A stretch of DNA of 64,000 bases. It comes from an uncultured Opitutia bacterium (GTDB taxonomy: Bacteria; Verrucomicrobiota; Verrucomicrobiia; Opitutales; Opitutaceae). Under the pieces are notes generated by a model. The model saw nothing but the letters and a program-made list of their open reading frames with translations, ran no database searches and was not told where the DNA came from. Positions 8,139 to 20,884 of this stretch are shown here, piece after piece; the first letter of the stretch is position 1, and each line of letters starts with the position of its first letter. Position numbers and translations under genes: made by a program. The stretch lies in NCBI GenBank assembly GCA_903855985.1, contig CAIOAO010000100.1:1-64000 (forward strand), written 5' to 3'.

Positions 8139-10157
8139 ATGCGCACCAAAGTCACCCTCGTCCTCGTTTTCCTGAACGTCGCGCTCTTCTTCTTCATCTT
8201 CCAGTTCGAGCGCCCCTGGCTCATCAAGGCCCGCTACATCGAGGAGCGCTCCCTCGTCCTCGGGCCCGAGGCCGCCGACATCCGCGCGCTGGAAATCACC
8301 GGCGGCGGCCCCGGCCACACCCTCGCCCTCGCCAAGCGCGCCGACACCTGGTTCGTCACCGCCCCGATCGAGTGGCCCGCGAATCCCGCGGCCGTCAGTC
8401 GCATCCTCACCGAGCTCCAGTTCCTCAAGCACGAGGCGAGCTTCAGCGTCGGTGACCTGGCGAAGAACGGCCAGTCTCTCGCCGACTATGGCCTCGACCA
8501 GCCCCGCCTCACCATCGCCATCACGTCCGGCGATCCCGCGGGCCACCCGCAGCAGACCCGCCTGCAGATCGGTGATCTCACCAAGGACGGGCTCCGGCTC
8601 TACCTGCTCTCGCCCGACGGCGAGCGCATCCACGTCGTCAGCCAGAGCCTCGCCCGCAGCCTCGGGCTCACCGCCAACGATCTCCGCGCCGACGCGCTCT
8701 TCACCATCCCCGTCTTCGAGGCCCGTTCGCTGAACCTCCAGACCGCCGCGCCCGCCAGCCTCCGCATCCGCCTCCGTCGCGACGGCAGCCGCTGGTCGTT
8801 CGAAACCCCCATCATCGCCCGGGCCAGCAAGACCGCCACCGAGCTCGCCATCAACGCCCTCAACAACCTCCGCGTCACCGCCTTCATCACCGCCAACCCG
8901 CCCGCCCTCCTGCCGTCCGCCAGCCCGTCGCTGCGCATCACCCTCGAGGGCAACAATCGCCGCGAGACGCTCATCCTGGGCAGCCTCGTCCATCCGGAAT
9001 CCCCCACCGGCCAGGACGAGTACTATGCGCAGCTGGAGGGCCGCAGCGCGCTGTTCACCGTCCGGATCCCCACCGCCCTGCCGGGCGCCGCGCAGCCCGA
9101 GCTGATGGACACCCTGCGCACCGCCCAGGTTTCGCTGCGGGAAACCCGCATCCTGGACTTTGATGTGCCCGCCGTCACCGCCATCACGCTCACCGCCCCC
9201 AACTCGCCCGAGCTCATCCTGCAGCGCCTCGAGACCGGCACGCAGTCGGCCGATAATTCCTCCTGGCAGATCGTCCGCCGGGGCGAGTCCACGGTCGGGC
9301 CGCAAACGCTCCCCGCCGACCGCGCCACGGTGCAGCGGCTGCTCGACCAGCTCTCGCGCCTGGCCGTCACCGATTTCAAGGTCGGCTTCAAGAGCGACGC
9401 CCCCACCGCCGCCGACCTCGAGTCCTGGGGCTTCAACCGTCCCGAGCGCGAGGTCTTCCTCACGCTTGGCGGCGGCGCGGCTCCGCTCTCCCTCCAGCTC
9501 GGCACGGATGCGAAGCACAATGTCTACGCCCGCCTCGGTCCCGCGGCCAACCCCGGTTCGTCCATCTACGCCGTGGATGCCGGCATCCTCCGGGAACTGC
9601 CCGTGGCCCCGCGCGCGTGGCGCGACCGCCTGCTGCGCGAACTTCCCGCCGGCGCCCGCCTCACCGCCCTCAAGCTCACCGACCTCGCCAACGGCAACCA
9701 GGTCGTGCTCGACGTCGCCCTCGATGAGACCGGTCATCCGTCCACCGACACCAAGAACGCCGCGGCCATCTCGGCCGTGCTCACCTCGCTCCGCACCCTC
9801 CGCGCGAAGGAGTTCATCCTCGACCAGTTCGCCGACAAGGTGACCGTCGCCGGCGAGGAGCGCCCCTGGCGCTACCGCCTCGAGGCCACCGCCACGCTCG
9901 TCGGCGGCGCCGGCGAACAGACCAGCGTGACCAAGCTCTTCCTCACCGGCCGCGTCGGCGGTGACCAGCAGCTCGCGGGCTCGCCCGCCAACGAGTACAA
10001 CGCCGTGTTTTCCATCGAACAGCCGCTGCTCGACGCCCTCTGGACCCTCACCGAGGCCCCGCGCGATCCCGGTCCGCCCCCCGCGACCGACCCCGTGCCC
10101 GCCCCGGTTCCGGCCAAGACGCCCGCCCCCGCGCCGGCGGTGGAGCCCAGAAAATAA
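8139..10157 (+). CDS. DUF4340 domain-containing protein
   Basis: A 672-residue protein with an N-terminal signal anchor (about residues 5-25) and then an exported region containing at least two copies of a beta-rich DUF4340-type module. The pattern WFVTAPIEWPANPAAVSRIL near residue 70, with a second copy after residue 390, is typical. The C-terminal 40 residues are Pro/Ala-rich. DUF4340 genes regularly follow gldG-like genes, so it probably acts with the ABC system on the outer face of the inner membrane. The molecular role is not established. Confidence 0.88.
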   Translation: MRTKVTLVLVFLNVALFFFIFQFERPWLIKARYIEERSLVLGPEAADIRALEITGGGPGHTLALAKRADTWFVTAPIEWPANPAAVSRILTELQFLKHEASFSVGDLAKNGQSLADYGLDQPRLTIAITSGDPAGHPQQTRLQIGDLTKDGLRLYLLSPDGERIHVVSQSLARSLGLTANDLRADALFTIPVFEARSLNLQTAAPASLRIRLRRDGSRWSFETPIIARASKTATELAINALNNLRVTAFITANPPALLPSASPSLRITLEGNNRRETLILGSLVHPESPTGQDEYYAQLEGRSALFTVRIPTALPGAAQPELMDTLRTAQVSLRETRILDFDVPAVTAITLTAPNSPELILQRLETGTQSADNSSWQIVRRGESTVGPQTLPADRATVQRLLDQLSRLAVTDFKVGFKSDAPTAADLESWGFNRPEREVFLTLGGGAAPLSLQLGTDAKHNVYARLGPAANPGSSIYAVDAGILRELPVAPRAWRDRLLRELPAGARLTALKLTDLANGNQVVLDVALDETGHPSTDTKNAAAISAVLTSLRTLRAKEFILDQFADKVTVAGEERPWRYRLEATATLVGGAGEQTSVTKLFLTGRVGGDQQLAGSPANEYNAVFSIEQPLLDALWTLTEAPRDPGPPPATDPVPAPVPAKTPAPAPAVEPRK

Positions 10158-10182
10158 TCCCGCGACCGGTCCGGTGGCAGCG

Positions 10183-12948
10183 ATGAAATCCTGGTTCAAC
10201 CTCTGCGGGCAGGGCGCCCGGCTTTGCGGCCGCGGCGTGCTGCGCCTCGTCCTGTGGACCCTGTGGCTCGCCCTCGGCCTGCTGCTGGCGTTCGAGGTCT
10301 GGATCGCCACCGCCCACGAACTCGCCGTGCCCGGCTTTGTCCTGCGGGAACTGGAGGCCCGCCTCGCCGCCTCCCACGTGCAGGTGAAGTTCGGCTCCGC
10401 CCACTTTGACCCCACCGGCCGCATCCTCGTCGAGGACCTGCGCGTGTTCCTCCCCGCGTTCCACGAGCCCGTCGTCCACACCTCGTCCGCCTTCTTCGAG
10501 ATCGACCCGTGGGCCCTCGCCGCCGGCCACTTCGAGCCGCGCAGCCTCCACCTCACGGGCGTCAGCCTCGCCATCCCCGCGATGCTCTCGACCACCGGCC
10601 GGGCCGAGGAAATTGTCCGCGACCTCGATACCACCCTCCGGCTGGGCGAAAACGAGCTGATCATCGACCACCTGACGGCGCGGATCGCCGGCATCGCTGT
10701 TTCCGTCCGCGGCGCCGTGCACCTGACCCCGCAGCCCGCCACCAAGGTCGAGCCACTCCCAATCGCGGATTACCTCTCCGGCCATTACCCCGAGCTCTGC
10801 CGCCAGCTCCTCCGCGTGTCCGAGCGGCTCGCCTTGCTCGACCAGCCGCAACTCGAGCTGGTGCTCACCCCGTCCAACACCCGCGGCGCCCTCGCCACCG
10901 TCACGGTGCTCGCCCGCAGCCTGAAACTCGAGTCACCCGTCGCCCTGTCGGCGAGCGGGCTCCGCCTCACCACGCGTTTTCCGCTGCAGGGCAAGGACCC
11001 GGTGATGTCGCCGCTCACCCTGACGGTGGAAGACCTGCGGCTGCCCGGCGGGGTGACCGTGACGGATGTGCGCGCCCGGTTGCGGGGTTCGTTCAAGCCC
11101 GATGTCTACACCTACAATCCGATTGAGGTGCTGCTCAGCGCCAGCCGGCTGTCCGCGCAGGGTTTCACGCTCACGAATCTCGTCAGCCGGCTCAAACCCG
11201 GTCCGTTGCCGCAGGTGTCCGGCGACGTGGTCGCGGAGGCCGCCGGCCTGCCGCTCGCCGTCCGCGGCTCGGCCGACCTGGCTTCGGGCACCGCCACCGT
11301 CCGCTTCGACGGCGCGCTGTCCCCGGCGCTGCAAAAACCCCTGGGCGAGGCGATCCACCGCGACCTCCGGCCGTTCGTCCTGCTGGCCACCCCGCTGGTG
11401 CTGAGCGCGGATGCCACCTTCGACGCCGGCTGGAAATTCTCCCGGGCCTCTGGGCGGTTCCGCACCGGGCACATCGACACCTACCACGTGCCGATTGATG
11501 GCGGCCACGCCGAGTTCGAGTTCGACGGCCGCAATTTCGTCGCCCGCCACGCCTTCGCCCAGCTCGGGGAAAACTACGCCACCGGCAGCTTCTTCAATGA
11601 CTTCGCCACCGGTGAGCACCGCTTCCTGCTCGAGGGCCGGCTGCGCCCGCTCGTCATCGGGCCCTGGTTCGGGAAATGGTGGCCGGGCTTCTTCAAGGAC
11701 TATGAGTTCCCCGTCGCGCCGCCCGACGCCAACGTGGACGTCAAGGGCAACTGGCACGGCGGCCGCCGCAACACCGTCTTCGTTTACGCCGACAGCATCG
11801 CGCCGGTCATCCACGGGGTGAAGTTCGATCACGCCCGCACGCTGATGTTCATCCGGCCCAACTTTTTCGACGGGCTGGAGGTTTTTGTCACCCTGGGCTC
11901 CGGCTCGGCCCGGGGGACGTTCGCCCGCCAGGTCGAGTTCTCGACGCTCGATATGATCAGCCTCGACCTGAACTTCGATGCCACCCTCCCGATCGACATC
12001 CCCGGCCGGATCTTCGGACCCGTGGTGGCCGATGTGCTCGCGCCTTACTGGTTCGCCAACCCGCCCACGGTCAACCTGCTCATGCACTTCGATGGCGCGG
12101 CCTCCCCCGACGGCGCCCACCAGCTCGCCTCGATTACGGCGTCATCGGTCGGGGCCTTCACCTTCCATGATTTCCCCCTCAGCAACCTGTCGTTCCACGC
12201 CAAGGTCCACGACGACGAGGTCCTCCTCGACCGGGTCGAGGTCGGTTTTGCCGGCGGCATCAGCACCGGCTCGGCCCGGGTCTGGGGCACCGACGCCAAG
12301 CGCCGGCTGGGCTTCGACTACGTGCTGCGCAACGCCAGCCTCGGCCAGGCCGTCAGCACGGTGGAGGCGTACACCGCCAAGCGGAACGGCCAGCCGCCGC
12401 CGGTGCCCGGGAAATTCGTCAAGGACAAGGCCAGCGTGAAGCTCAACCTCGCCGTCTCGGCCGAGGGACTCTACGACGACCCGTACAGCTACAAGGGCTC
12501 GGGTAATGCCAGCCTGACCGGCGAAACCCTCGGCGAGGTGAACATGCTCGGGTTGCTGTCGGAGCTGCTGTCCTTCACCTCGCTCCGCTTTACGTCGGCG
12601 CTCGCCAGCTTCAAGGTCGACGGCCCCAAGCTGGACTTCACCCAGATCAACATGACCGGCGCGAATTCCGCGATCGACGCCCACGGCAGTTACAACCTGG
12701 ACAAGCACGAGCTCGATTTCACCGCCCGCGTGAATCCGTTCCAGGAAAGCACCTTCCTGCCGATGGCCCTGGTCGGCGCCGTGCTCTCGCCGTTCTCCTC
12801 CGTGCTCGAGGTGAAACTCACCGGGCAGCTCGAAAAACCGTCGTGGGCATTCGTCAACGGCCCGACCAACTTCCTGCGCAACCTCGCCAAGCCCGCGCCG
12901 CCCGCCGCCCCGGCCCCCGCGACCCCGCCGCCAACGCCGAAGCGCTGA
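10183..12948 (+). CDS. Large AsmA/TamB-like envelope protein
   Basis: A 921-residue protein with one N-terminal membrane segment (about residues 20-45, LRLVLWTLWLALGLLLAFEVW) and a long beta-rich exported body. The C-terminal region (ASLTGETLGEVNMLGLLSELLS through ANSAIDAHGSYNLDKHELDF) looks like the AsmA C-terminal fold, and the tail is Pro/Ala-rich. Such proteins bridge the periplasm and are implicated in lipid transport between membranes. The ATG at 10183 follows the DUF4340 stop by 25 bases, so it is probably in the same transcript. Assignment to AsmA-like is from overall pattern, not a single motif. Confidence 0.72.
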   Translation: MKSWFNLCGQGARLCGRGVLRLVLWTLWLALGLLLAFEVWIATAHELAVPGFVLRELEARLAASHVQVKFGSAHFDPTGRILVEDLRVFLPAFHEPVVHTSSAFFEIDPWALAAGHFEPRSLHLTGVSLAIPAMLSTTGRAEEIVRDLDTTLRLGENELIIDHLTARIAGIAVSVRGAVHLTPQPATKVEPLPIADYLSGHYPELCRQLLRVSERLALLDQPQLELVLTPSNTRGALATVTVLARSLKLESPVALSASGLRLTTRFPLQGKDPVMSPLTLTVEDLRLPGGVTVTDVRARLRGSFKPDVYTYNPIEVLLSASRLSAQGFTLTNLVSRLKPGPLPQVSGDVVAEAAGLPLAVRGSADLASGTATVRFDGALSPALQKPLGEAIHRDLRPFVLLATPLVLSADATFDAGWKFSRASGRFRTGHIDTYHVPIDGGHAEFEFDGRNFVARHAFAQLGENYATGSFFNDFATGEHRFLLEGRLRPLVIGPWFGKWWPGFFKDYEFPVAPPDANVDVKGNWHGGRRNTVFVYADSIAPVIHGVKFDHARTLMFIRPNFFDGLEVFVTLGSGSARGTFARQVEFSTLDMISLDLNFDATLPIDIPGRIFGPVVADVLAPYWFANPPTVNLLMHFDGAASPDGAHQLASITASSVGAFTFHDFPLSNLSFHAKVHDDEVLLDRVEVGFAGGISTGSARVWGTDAKRRLGFDYVLRNASLGQAVSTVEAYTAKRNGQPPPVPGKFVKDKASVKLNLAVSAEGLYDDPYSYKGSGNASLTGETLGEVNMLGLLSELLSFTSLRFTSALASFKVDGPKLDFTQINMTGANSAIDAHGSYNLDKHELDFTARVNPFQESTFLPMALVGAVLSPFSSVLEVKLTGQLEKPSWAFVNGPTNFLRNLAKPAPPAAPAPATPPPTPKR

Positions 12949-13038
12949 GCATCTGACCGCGCGGACCCGTCAGCAATTCCACCCCGCGAAACTCGTTACA
13001 CGCCCGGGGCTTGAACGCTTAACCAGCGTATCCCCTCC

Positions 13039-16986
<3,948 letters not shown>

Positions 16987-17073
16987 GGCCTGGAGCACAG
17001 AGTTCACGCAGGGGGCCCCGCGGCCACTGAGTGTGTCTCCGTGTCCTCTGTAACCAATCCAAGCTTCAGTTCC

Positions 17074-17100
17074 TTTCGTGTGTTTCGGGTCTTTCGTGGT
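17074..17100. repeat. Short 9-bp repeat array (half-site of the hairpin family)
   Basis: Three 9-bp units: tttcgtgtg, tttcgggtc, tttcgtggt. They match the right arms of the large inverted repeats at 18531-18616 and 20798-20879, but no left arm is present here. The array lies between the kinase gene and the amidohydrolase gene, which are on the same strand. Confidence 0.6.
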
Positions 17101-17156
17101 GACCTCCCCTCCCGCGGGCTTGCGCCTCCCTCCCCGCCCAACACCATGGACCCCGC

Positions 17157-18506
17157 ATGAAACTCCCCGCCCGCCTGTTTCTCGCCCTGCTCCTCGCCCT
17201 GCCGCTCGCGCTCTGCGCCGCCGCACCGGCCCCGAAGAAAACCGCCCTCGTCGGCGGCCGCCTGATCGACGGCTGGGGCGGCGCCCCCGTCAACCGCAGC
17301 GTCATCCTCATTGACGGCGAACGCATCACCGCCGTCGGCACCGAGGACACCCTGCCCGTCCCCGCCGGCTATGAGATCATCTCCACCACCGGCATGTCCG
17401 TCCTGCCGGGTCTCTGGGACTCGCACGTGCACACCATGCTGCTCGGGCACTCCGACTACACGCACTGGGACAAGACCTACCCGAAGCGCCTCGCCTCCGA
17501 GGTCATGCCCGCCGCCGCGCACCAACTGCTCCTGGCCGGCGTCACCAGCGCCGTGGACCTCGGCGCGTCGCTCGAGGACAGCCTGAGCATCCGCGACCGC
17601 ATCACGCGCGGCGAAGTTCCCGGCCCCACGCTCTACGTCTCCGGCCCGTTCCTGCAGCACGCGCCCTATCCCGGCACCGAGGCCTTCCGCTGGGGCATCA
17701 GCGGCGCCGCCGACGCCCGCGCCAAGGTCAAGCAGCTCGCCGACGCCGGTGTGAACGAGATCAAGCTCATCGACCAGGACCAGATGACCGAGGAGGAGGT
17801 CCAGGCCGTCGTGGACGAGGCCCACGCCCGCAAACTCCCCGTCGTCGCCCATGCACACCGGCCCAACGAAATCCGCATCGGCCTCAAGGCCGGCGTGGAC
17901 CGCTTCGAGCACACCGGCCTCGCCGCCGCCCCCGAGTATCCCGCCGATGTCATCGCGGCGATCCAGGAGCGCACCGCCAAGATGTCGCTCGGGCCGCTTT
18001 TCTGGTGCCCGACCATCGAGGGCTTCTTCAACTACGAATACCAGGTCAACAACCCGATGCACATCGAGGACACCGGCTGGCAGCTCGACGTCCCCGCCGA
18101 CATCGTCGCCGACATCAAGGCCTCGCTGAAGCACCCCGGCTGGCTCGCCTACTACCAGATCACCCCGCTCCGCGCCCAGACCAGCGCCGCGAAGTTCGCC
18201 CAGCTGCGCAAGACCGGCGTCGTGCTCCTCATCGGCACCGACAGCGGCATCCCGATGAAATTCCACAACCAGTCCACCTGGCGGGAACTCGACATCTGGG
18301 TGAACAAGCTCGGCATGTCGTCCATGGACACCATCCGCGCCGCCACCTACTGGCCGAGCGTGATGATGAAGGTCGACAAGGACGTCGGCACCGTGAGCGA
18401 GGGCAAGTACGCCGACATCATCGCCGTGAAGGGCGACGTCCTCCGCTACATCGACCTCCTCCAGCGCGTGGACCTCGTGATGAAGCACGGCGTCCGCTAC
18501 AAGTAA
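17157..18506 (+). CDS. Exported amidohydrolase (imidazolonepropionase-like metal-dependent hydrolase)
   Basis: A 449-residue member of the amidohydrolase superfamily with a signal peptide (cleavage about residue 22). Metal ligands are visible as HVH in LWDSHVHTM (H90, H92), further His residues in VVAHAH and FEHTG, and the catalytic Asp in LIGTDSG. The late GKYADIIAV block is typical of amidohydrolases with a composite beta-sandwich. Exported members of this group often act on peptides or amide-linked small molecules, but the substrate cannot be deduced. A long perfect inverted repeat follows its stop codon. Confidence 0.9.
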   Translation: MKLPARLFLALLLALPLALCAAAPAPKKTALVGGRLIDGWGGAPVNRSVILIDGERITAVGTEDTLPVPAGYEIISTTGMSVLPGLWDSHVHTMLLGHSDYTHWDKTYPKRLASEVMPAAAHQLLLAGVTSAVDLGASLEDSLSIRDRITRGEVPGPTLYVSGPFLQHAPYPGTEAFRWGISGAADARAKVKQLADAGVNEIKLIDQDQMTEEEVQAVVDEAHARKLPVVAHAHRPNEIRIGLKAGVDRFEHTGLAAAPEYPADVIAAIQERTAKMSLGPLFWCPTIEGFFNYEYQVNNPMHIEDTGWQLDVPADIVADIKASLKHPGWLAYYQITPLRAQTSAAKFAQLRKTGVVLLIGTDSGIPMKFHNQSTWRELDIWVNKLGMSSMDTIRAATYWPSVMMKVDKDVGTVSEGKYADIIAVKGDVLRYIDLLQRVDLVMKHGVRYK

Positions 18507-18530
18507 GCCGCCACTGTATCCGGATTATTA

Positions 18531-18616
18531 ACCACGAAATACACGAAAAACACGAAAGCCGATCCTCGATCCTTTGAGTACAGATCGGCTTTCGTGTTTT
18601 TCGTGTATTTCGTGGT
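18531..18616. terminator. Perfect 34-bp inverted repeat between convergent genes
   Basis: The left arm 18531-18564 and right arm 18583-18616 are exact reverse complements with an 18-base loop. The arms are built from 9-bp units of the form cacgaaaNN. The structure lies between two convergent genes and its right arm touches the stop codon of the minus-strand gene. That suits a bidirectional terminator, although there is no run of T after the stem; function is inference. Confidence 0.65.
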
Positions 18617-19903
18617 CTAAACCATCCGCCTCAGCTTCTCGATCTCCCCCGACCTCGCCGGATCCCCGGCGAGGTTTTTCATTTCCAGCGGGTCATGCTC
18701 CAAATCGAAGAACAGCCAGGGCGTGCCGTCCTGGGTAAGCACCAGCTTCCGCGTTTTCGTCCGCACGCCCCGCCACATCCGGTCGCACTGGTACGGCAGC
18801 GCCACCACCGAAGGCATCGAAATCAAGGTAGGGCGGGTCTCCGACCCGCCATTTCGGGGAGAAGGCGGATCAAAGACCCGCCCTACCCCGGATTCCGCCC
18901 ACTGCTTCGTCCACTCCCCCACCTCCACGAGTGACACTGGCGTCTCCTCCTTCCGCGCCGCCACGCCCGGCGCCCGGACCAGCAGCGGCACGCGCACACT
19001 CTCCTCGTGCGGCCAGCCTTTGCGGAACAGCCCGTGCGCCCCGTGCATGTCCCCGTGCACACTGGTAAACACCACAATCGTGTCGCGCCCGTCTCCGTCG
19101 CTTGTCACTTGATCCTTGTCACTTGTCACTTGGCGCCAAAGGCGCCCAATCGCCCGGTCCGTCGCCTCGATGTGGGCGTAATAACCCGCGAGTTCCTGGC
19201 GCACCTTGCCTTCCGACTCCCCGCCGCGCGGCACATTGGCCGGTAGCACCAGCCGCAACGGGTCGCGAACCGCCACGCCCGCTGCCGGCGCGGCATACGG
19301 CGGATGCGGCGCCTCCAGGCTCACCATGCAGAACCATGGCGTCCGCTCCAGGCGCAGCCACTGCTGGGCGTTCTCGACCACGACGTCGCTCTGGTAGCCC
19401 TTCATCTGCGTGGGCTGCGGCAAACGCGTCCCGTGCAGCCAGGGATCGTTGAGCAGGAACCCGCCCTCGAATCCCTCCCAGAAATCAAACCCGCCCCGCG
19501 CCGCCGGCGGAATCAGGGTCTTGGCATGGCCCTCCCCGACCAGCGGGGCCGAGGAATCACGTTTCCCGAGGTGCCACTTCCCGAAGAACGCCGTCGCATA
19601 ACCCCGCTCCTTCATCGCGTGCGCCACCGTCCGCGCCGTCGCCGGCAGCGGATCAAAATAATCCCGCACCCCGTTCTCCGGCGAGGGCACGCCCGTCAGC
19701 AGCGCCGCCCGCGCGAACGGCCCGAACGGATGCGGCGTCACCGCCTGCGTGTAGTTCACGCTCTCCGCCGCCAGCGCGTCGAGGTTCGGCGTCCGCGCAT
19801 TGACGTCCCCCGCATACCCCGTCGCCGACGCCCGCCACTGCGTCGTGACGATCCAGAGAATGTTGGGTTTGGCTGGCAGGCTTTTCATCAAAATACTTGT
19901 CAC
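18617..19903 (-). CDS. Sulfatase-fold protein lacking catalytic residues (pseudo-sulfatase), with in-frame repeat insertions
   Basis: A 428-residue homologue of type I sulfatases, recognisable by NILWIVTTQW, ARTPNLDALAAESV, FFGKWHLGK and the SVHGDMHGAHGLFRKG block. The key residues are lost. The metal-binding Asp of the usual TDQ is Thr21. The Cys/Ser that becomes formylglycine is Gly61 and its Pro is Phe63 (GPFARAALLTG where C-x-P-x-R is expected). The metal Asp before HGD is Val282. Residues about 257-268 are encoded by a heptamer array and about 339-359 by a GC-rich hairpin repeat, both in frame. It lacks a signal peptide. It is either a decaying gene or a non-catalytic binding protein. 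Confidence 0.85.
   Translation of the reverse strand: MTSILMKSLPAKPNILWIVTTQWRASATGYAGDVNARTPNLDALAAESVNYTQAVTPHPFGPFARAALLTGVPSPENGVRDYFDPLPATARTVAHAMKERGYATAFFGKWHLGKRDSSAPLVGEGHAKTLIPPAARGGFDFWEGFEGGFLLNDPWLHGTRLPQPTQMKGYQSDVVVENAQQWLRLERTPWFCMVSLEAPHPPYAAPAAGVAVRDPLRLVLPANVPRGGESEGKVRQELAGYYAHIEATDRAIGRLWRQVTSDKDQVTSDGDGRDTIVVFTSVHGDMHGAHGLFRKGWPHEESVRVPLLVRAPGVAARKEETPVSLVEVGEWTKQWAESGVGRVFDPPSPRNGGSETRPTLISMPSVVALPYQCDRMWRGVRTKTRKLVLTQDGTPWLFFDLEHDPLEMKNLAGDPARSGEIEKLRRMV
18827..18887. repeat. GC-rich hairpin repeat inserted in the sulfatase-like frame
   Basis: A 61-bp element bounded by a perfect 14-bp inverted repeat (18827-18840 and 18874-18887), with smaller internal hairpins. The motif gtagggcggg recurs at 43544. 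It keeps the reading frame open and adds a GRVFDPPSPRNGGSETRPT-like stretch not expected in sulfatases. Confidence 0.7.
19101..19135. repeat. Heptamer array inside the sulfatase-like frame
   Basis: Five 7-bp units: cttgtca, cttgatc, cttgtca, cttgtca, cttggcg. On the coding strand they read QVTSDKDQVTSD-like residues directly before the VVFTSVHGD block. The same units occur upstream of proA and inside parC. Confidence 0.75.
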
Positions 19904-19993
19904 GTCGCAGTGCCGGCCCGGCGGGACGAAGACGGATTCGGCGTGCGCGGGCTCATGCGGCGGTGTTACCTAACCTCCGACGCTCTTCGCACC

Positions 19994-20782
19994 ATGACAA
20001 TCATAGACAGTGAATTCACCGACCTGACCACGCCCACCGGACCGATGCGGACCTATGTGTTCCGCCCCGCCGCGCCCGGCAAATATCCCGGCATCCTCCT
20101 CTACTCGGAGATTTTCCAGGTCACCGGCCCCATCCGCCGCACCGCGGCCTTCCTCGCCGGCCATGGCTTTGTCGTCGCCGTGCCGGAGATCTACCACGAG
20201 TTCGAACCCGCCGGCAAAGTCCTCGCCTACGACCAGCCCGGCGCCACCCGCGGCAATGAGCTCAAGTTCGTCAAGGCGCTCGCCGCCTACGACACCGATG
20301 CGCGCGCCGTCTTTGCCTTCCTGGCCTCGCACCCGCACTGCACGGGCAAACTCGGCACCATGGGCATCTGCATCGGCGGACACCTCTCCTTCCGCGCCGC
20401 CGCAAACCCCGGCGTCCTCGCCGCCGTGTGTTTCTACGCGACCGGCCTGCACAATGGGGAACTCGGCTCGGGCAAAAACGCCGACTCCCTCGCCCGCACG
20501 CCCGAGATCAAGGGCGAGCTGCTCATGATCTGGGGCCGCCAGGATCCGCACGTGCCGCTCGAGGGCCGCGCCAAGGTCCAGGCCGCGCTCGCCGCCGCGA
20601 ATTCCAACTTCACCTGGCACGAGTTCAACGGCGCCCACGCCTTCCTCCGCGACGAGGGCACCCGCTACGATCCCGAGCTGGCCTACATCGGCCTCGGCCT
20701 CGCCGTCAGCCTCTTCCGCCGCAAGCTCGGCCAGGGCGACCTCAGCGCCGCCTCCACCGGCCCGACCGAGACGAAGCACTGA
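19994..20782 (+). CDS. Dienelactone hydrolase family protein
   Basis: A 262-residue alpha/beta hydrolase. The nucleophile is Cys126 in GICIGG, with acid Asp184 in GRQDPHVP and His215 in NGAHAF, and a Glu in LYSEIFQ, the arrangement of dienelactone hydrolase. It has no signal peptide, so it is cytoplasmic. The ATG at 19994 fits the fold start (IDSEFTDLTTPTGPMRTYVF). It is divergent from the sulfatase homologue, with 90 bases between them. Family members hydrolyse lactones or esters; no aromatic degradation genes are nearby, so the real substrate is open. Confidence 0.9.
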   Translation: MTIIDSEFTDLTTPTGPMRTYVFRPAAPGKYPGILLYSEIFQVTGPIRRTAAFLAGHGFVVAVPEIYHEFEPAGKVLAYDQPGATRGNELKFVKALAAYDTDARAVFAFLASHPHCTGKLGTMGICIGGHLSFRAAANPGVLAAVCFYATGLHNGELGSGKNADSLARTPEIKGELLMIWGRQDPHVPLEGRAKVQAALAAANSNFTWHEFNGAHAFLRDEGTRYDPELAYIGLGLAVSLFRRKLGQGDLSAASTGPTETKH

Positions 20783-20797
20783 GCCGCCGGACTTTTA

Positions 20798-20879
20798 ACC
20801 ACGAAAAACACGAAAGACACGAAAGCAGAACCTACCTGAGGATTTTTTAGACTTTCGCGTCTTTCGTGTTTTTCGTGGT
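20798..20879. terminator. 28-bp inverted repeat between convergent genes
   Basis: The arms 20798-20825 and 20852-20879 are complementary except for one G-T type mismatch, with a 26-base loop containing a run of six T. The arms consist of 9-bp cacgaaaNN units and are nearly identical in sequence to the element at 18531-18616. It again sits between convergent genes, which supports a bidirectional terminator role. Confidence 0.65.
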
Positions 20880-20884
20880 CACCC

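Noticed and set aside
8082-10745. Long minus-strand frame (887 codons) opposite the DUF4340 gene
   Set aside because: Same reason: antisense to a motif-supported gene and repetitive in composition.
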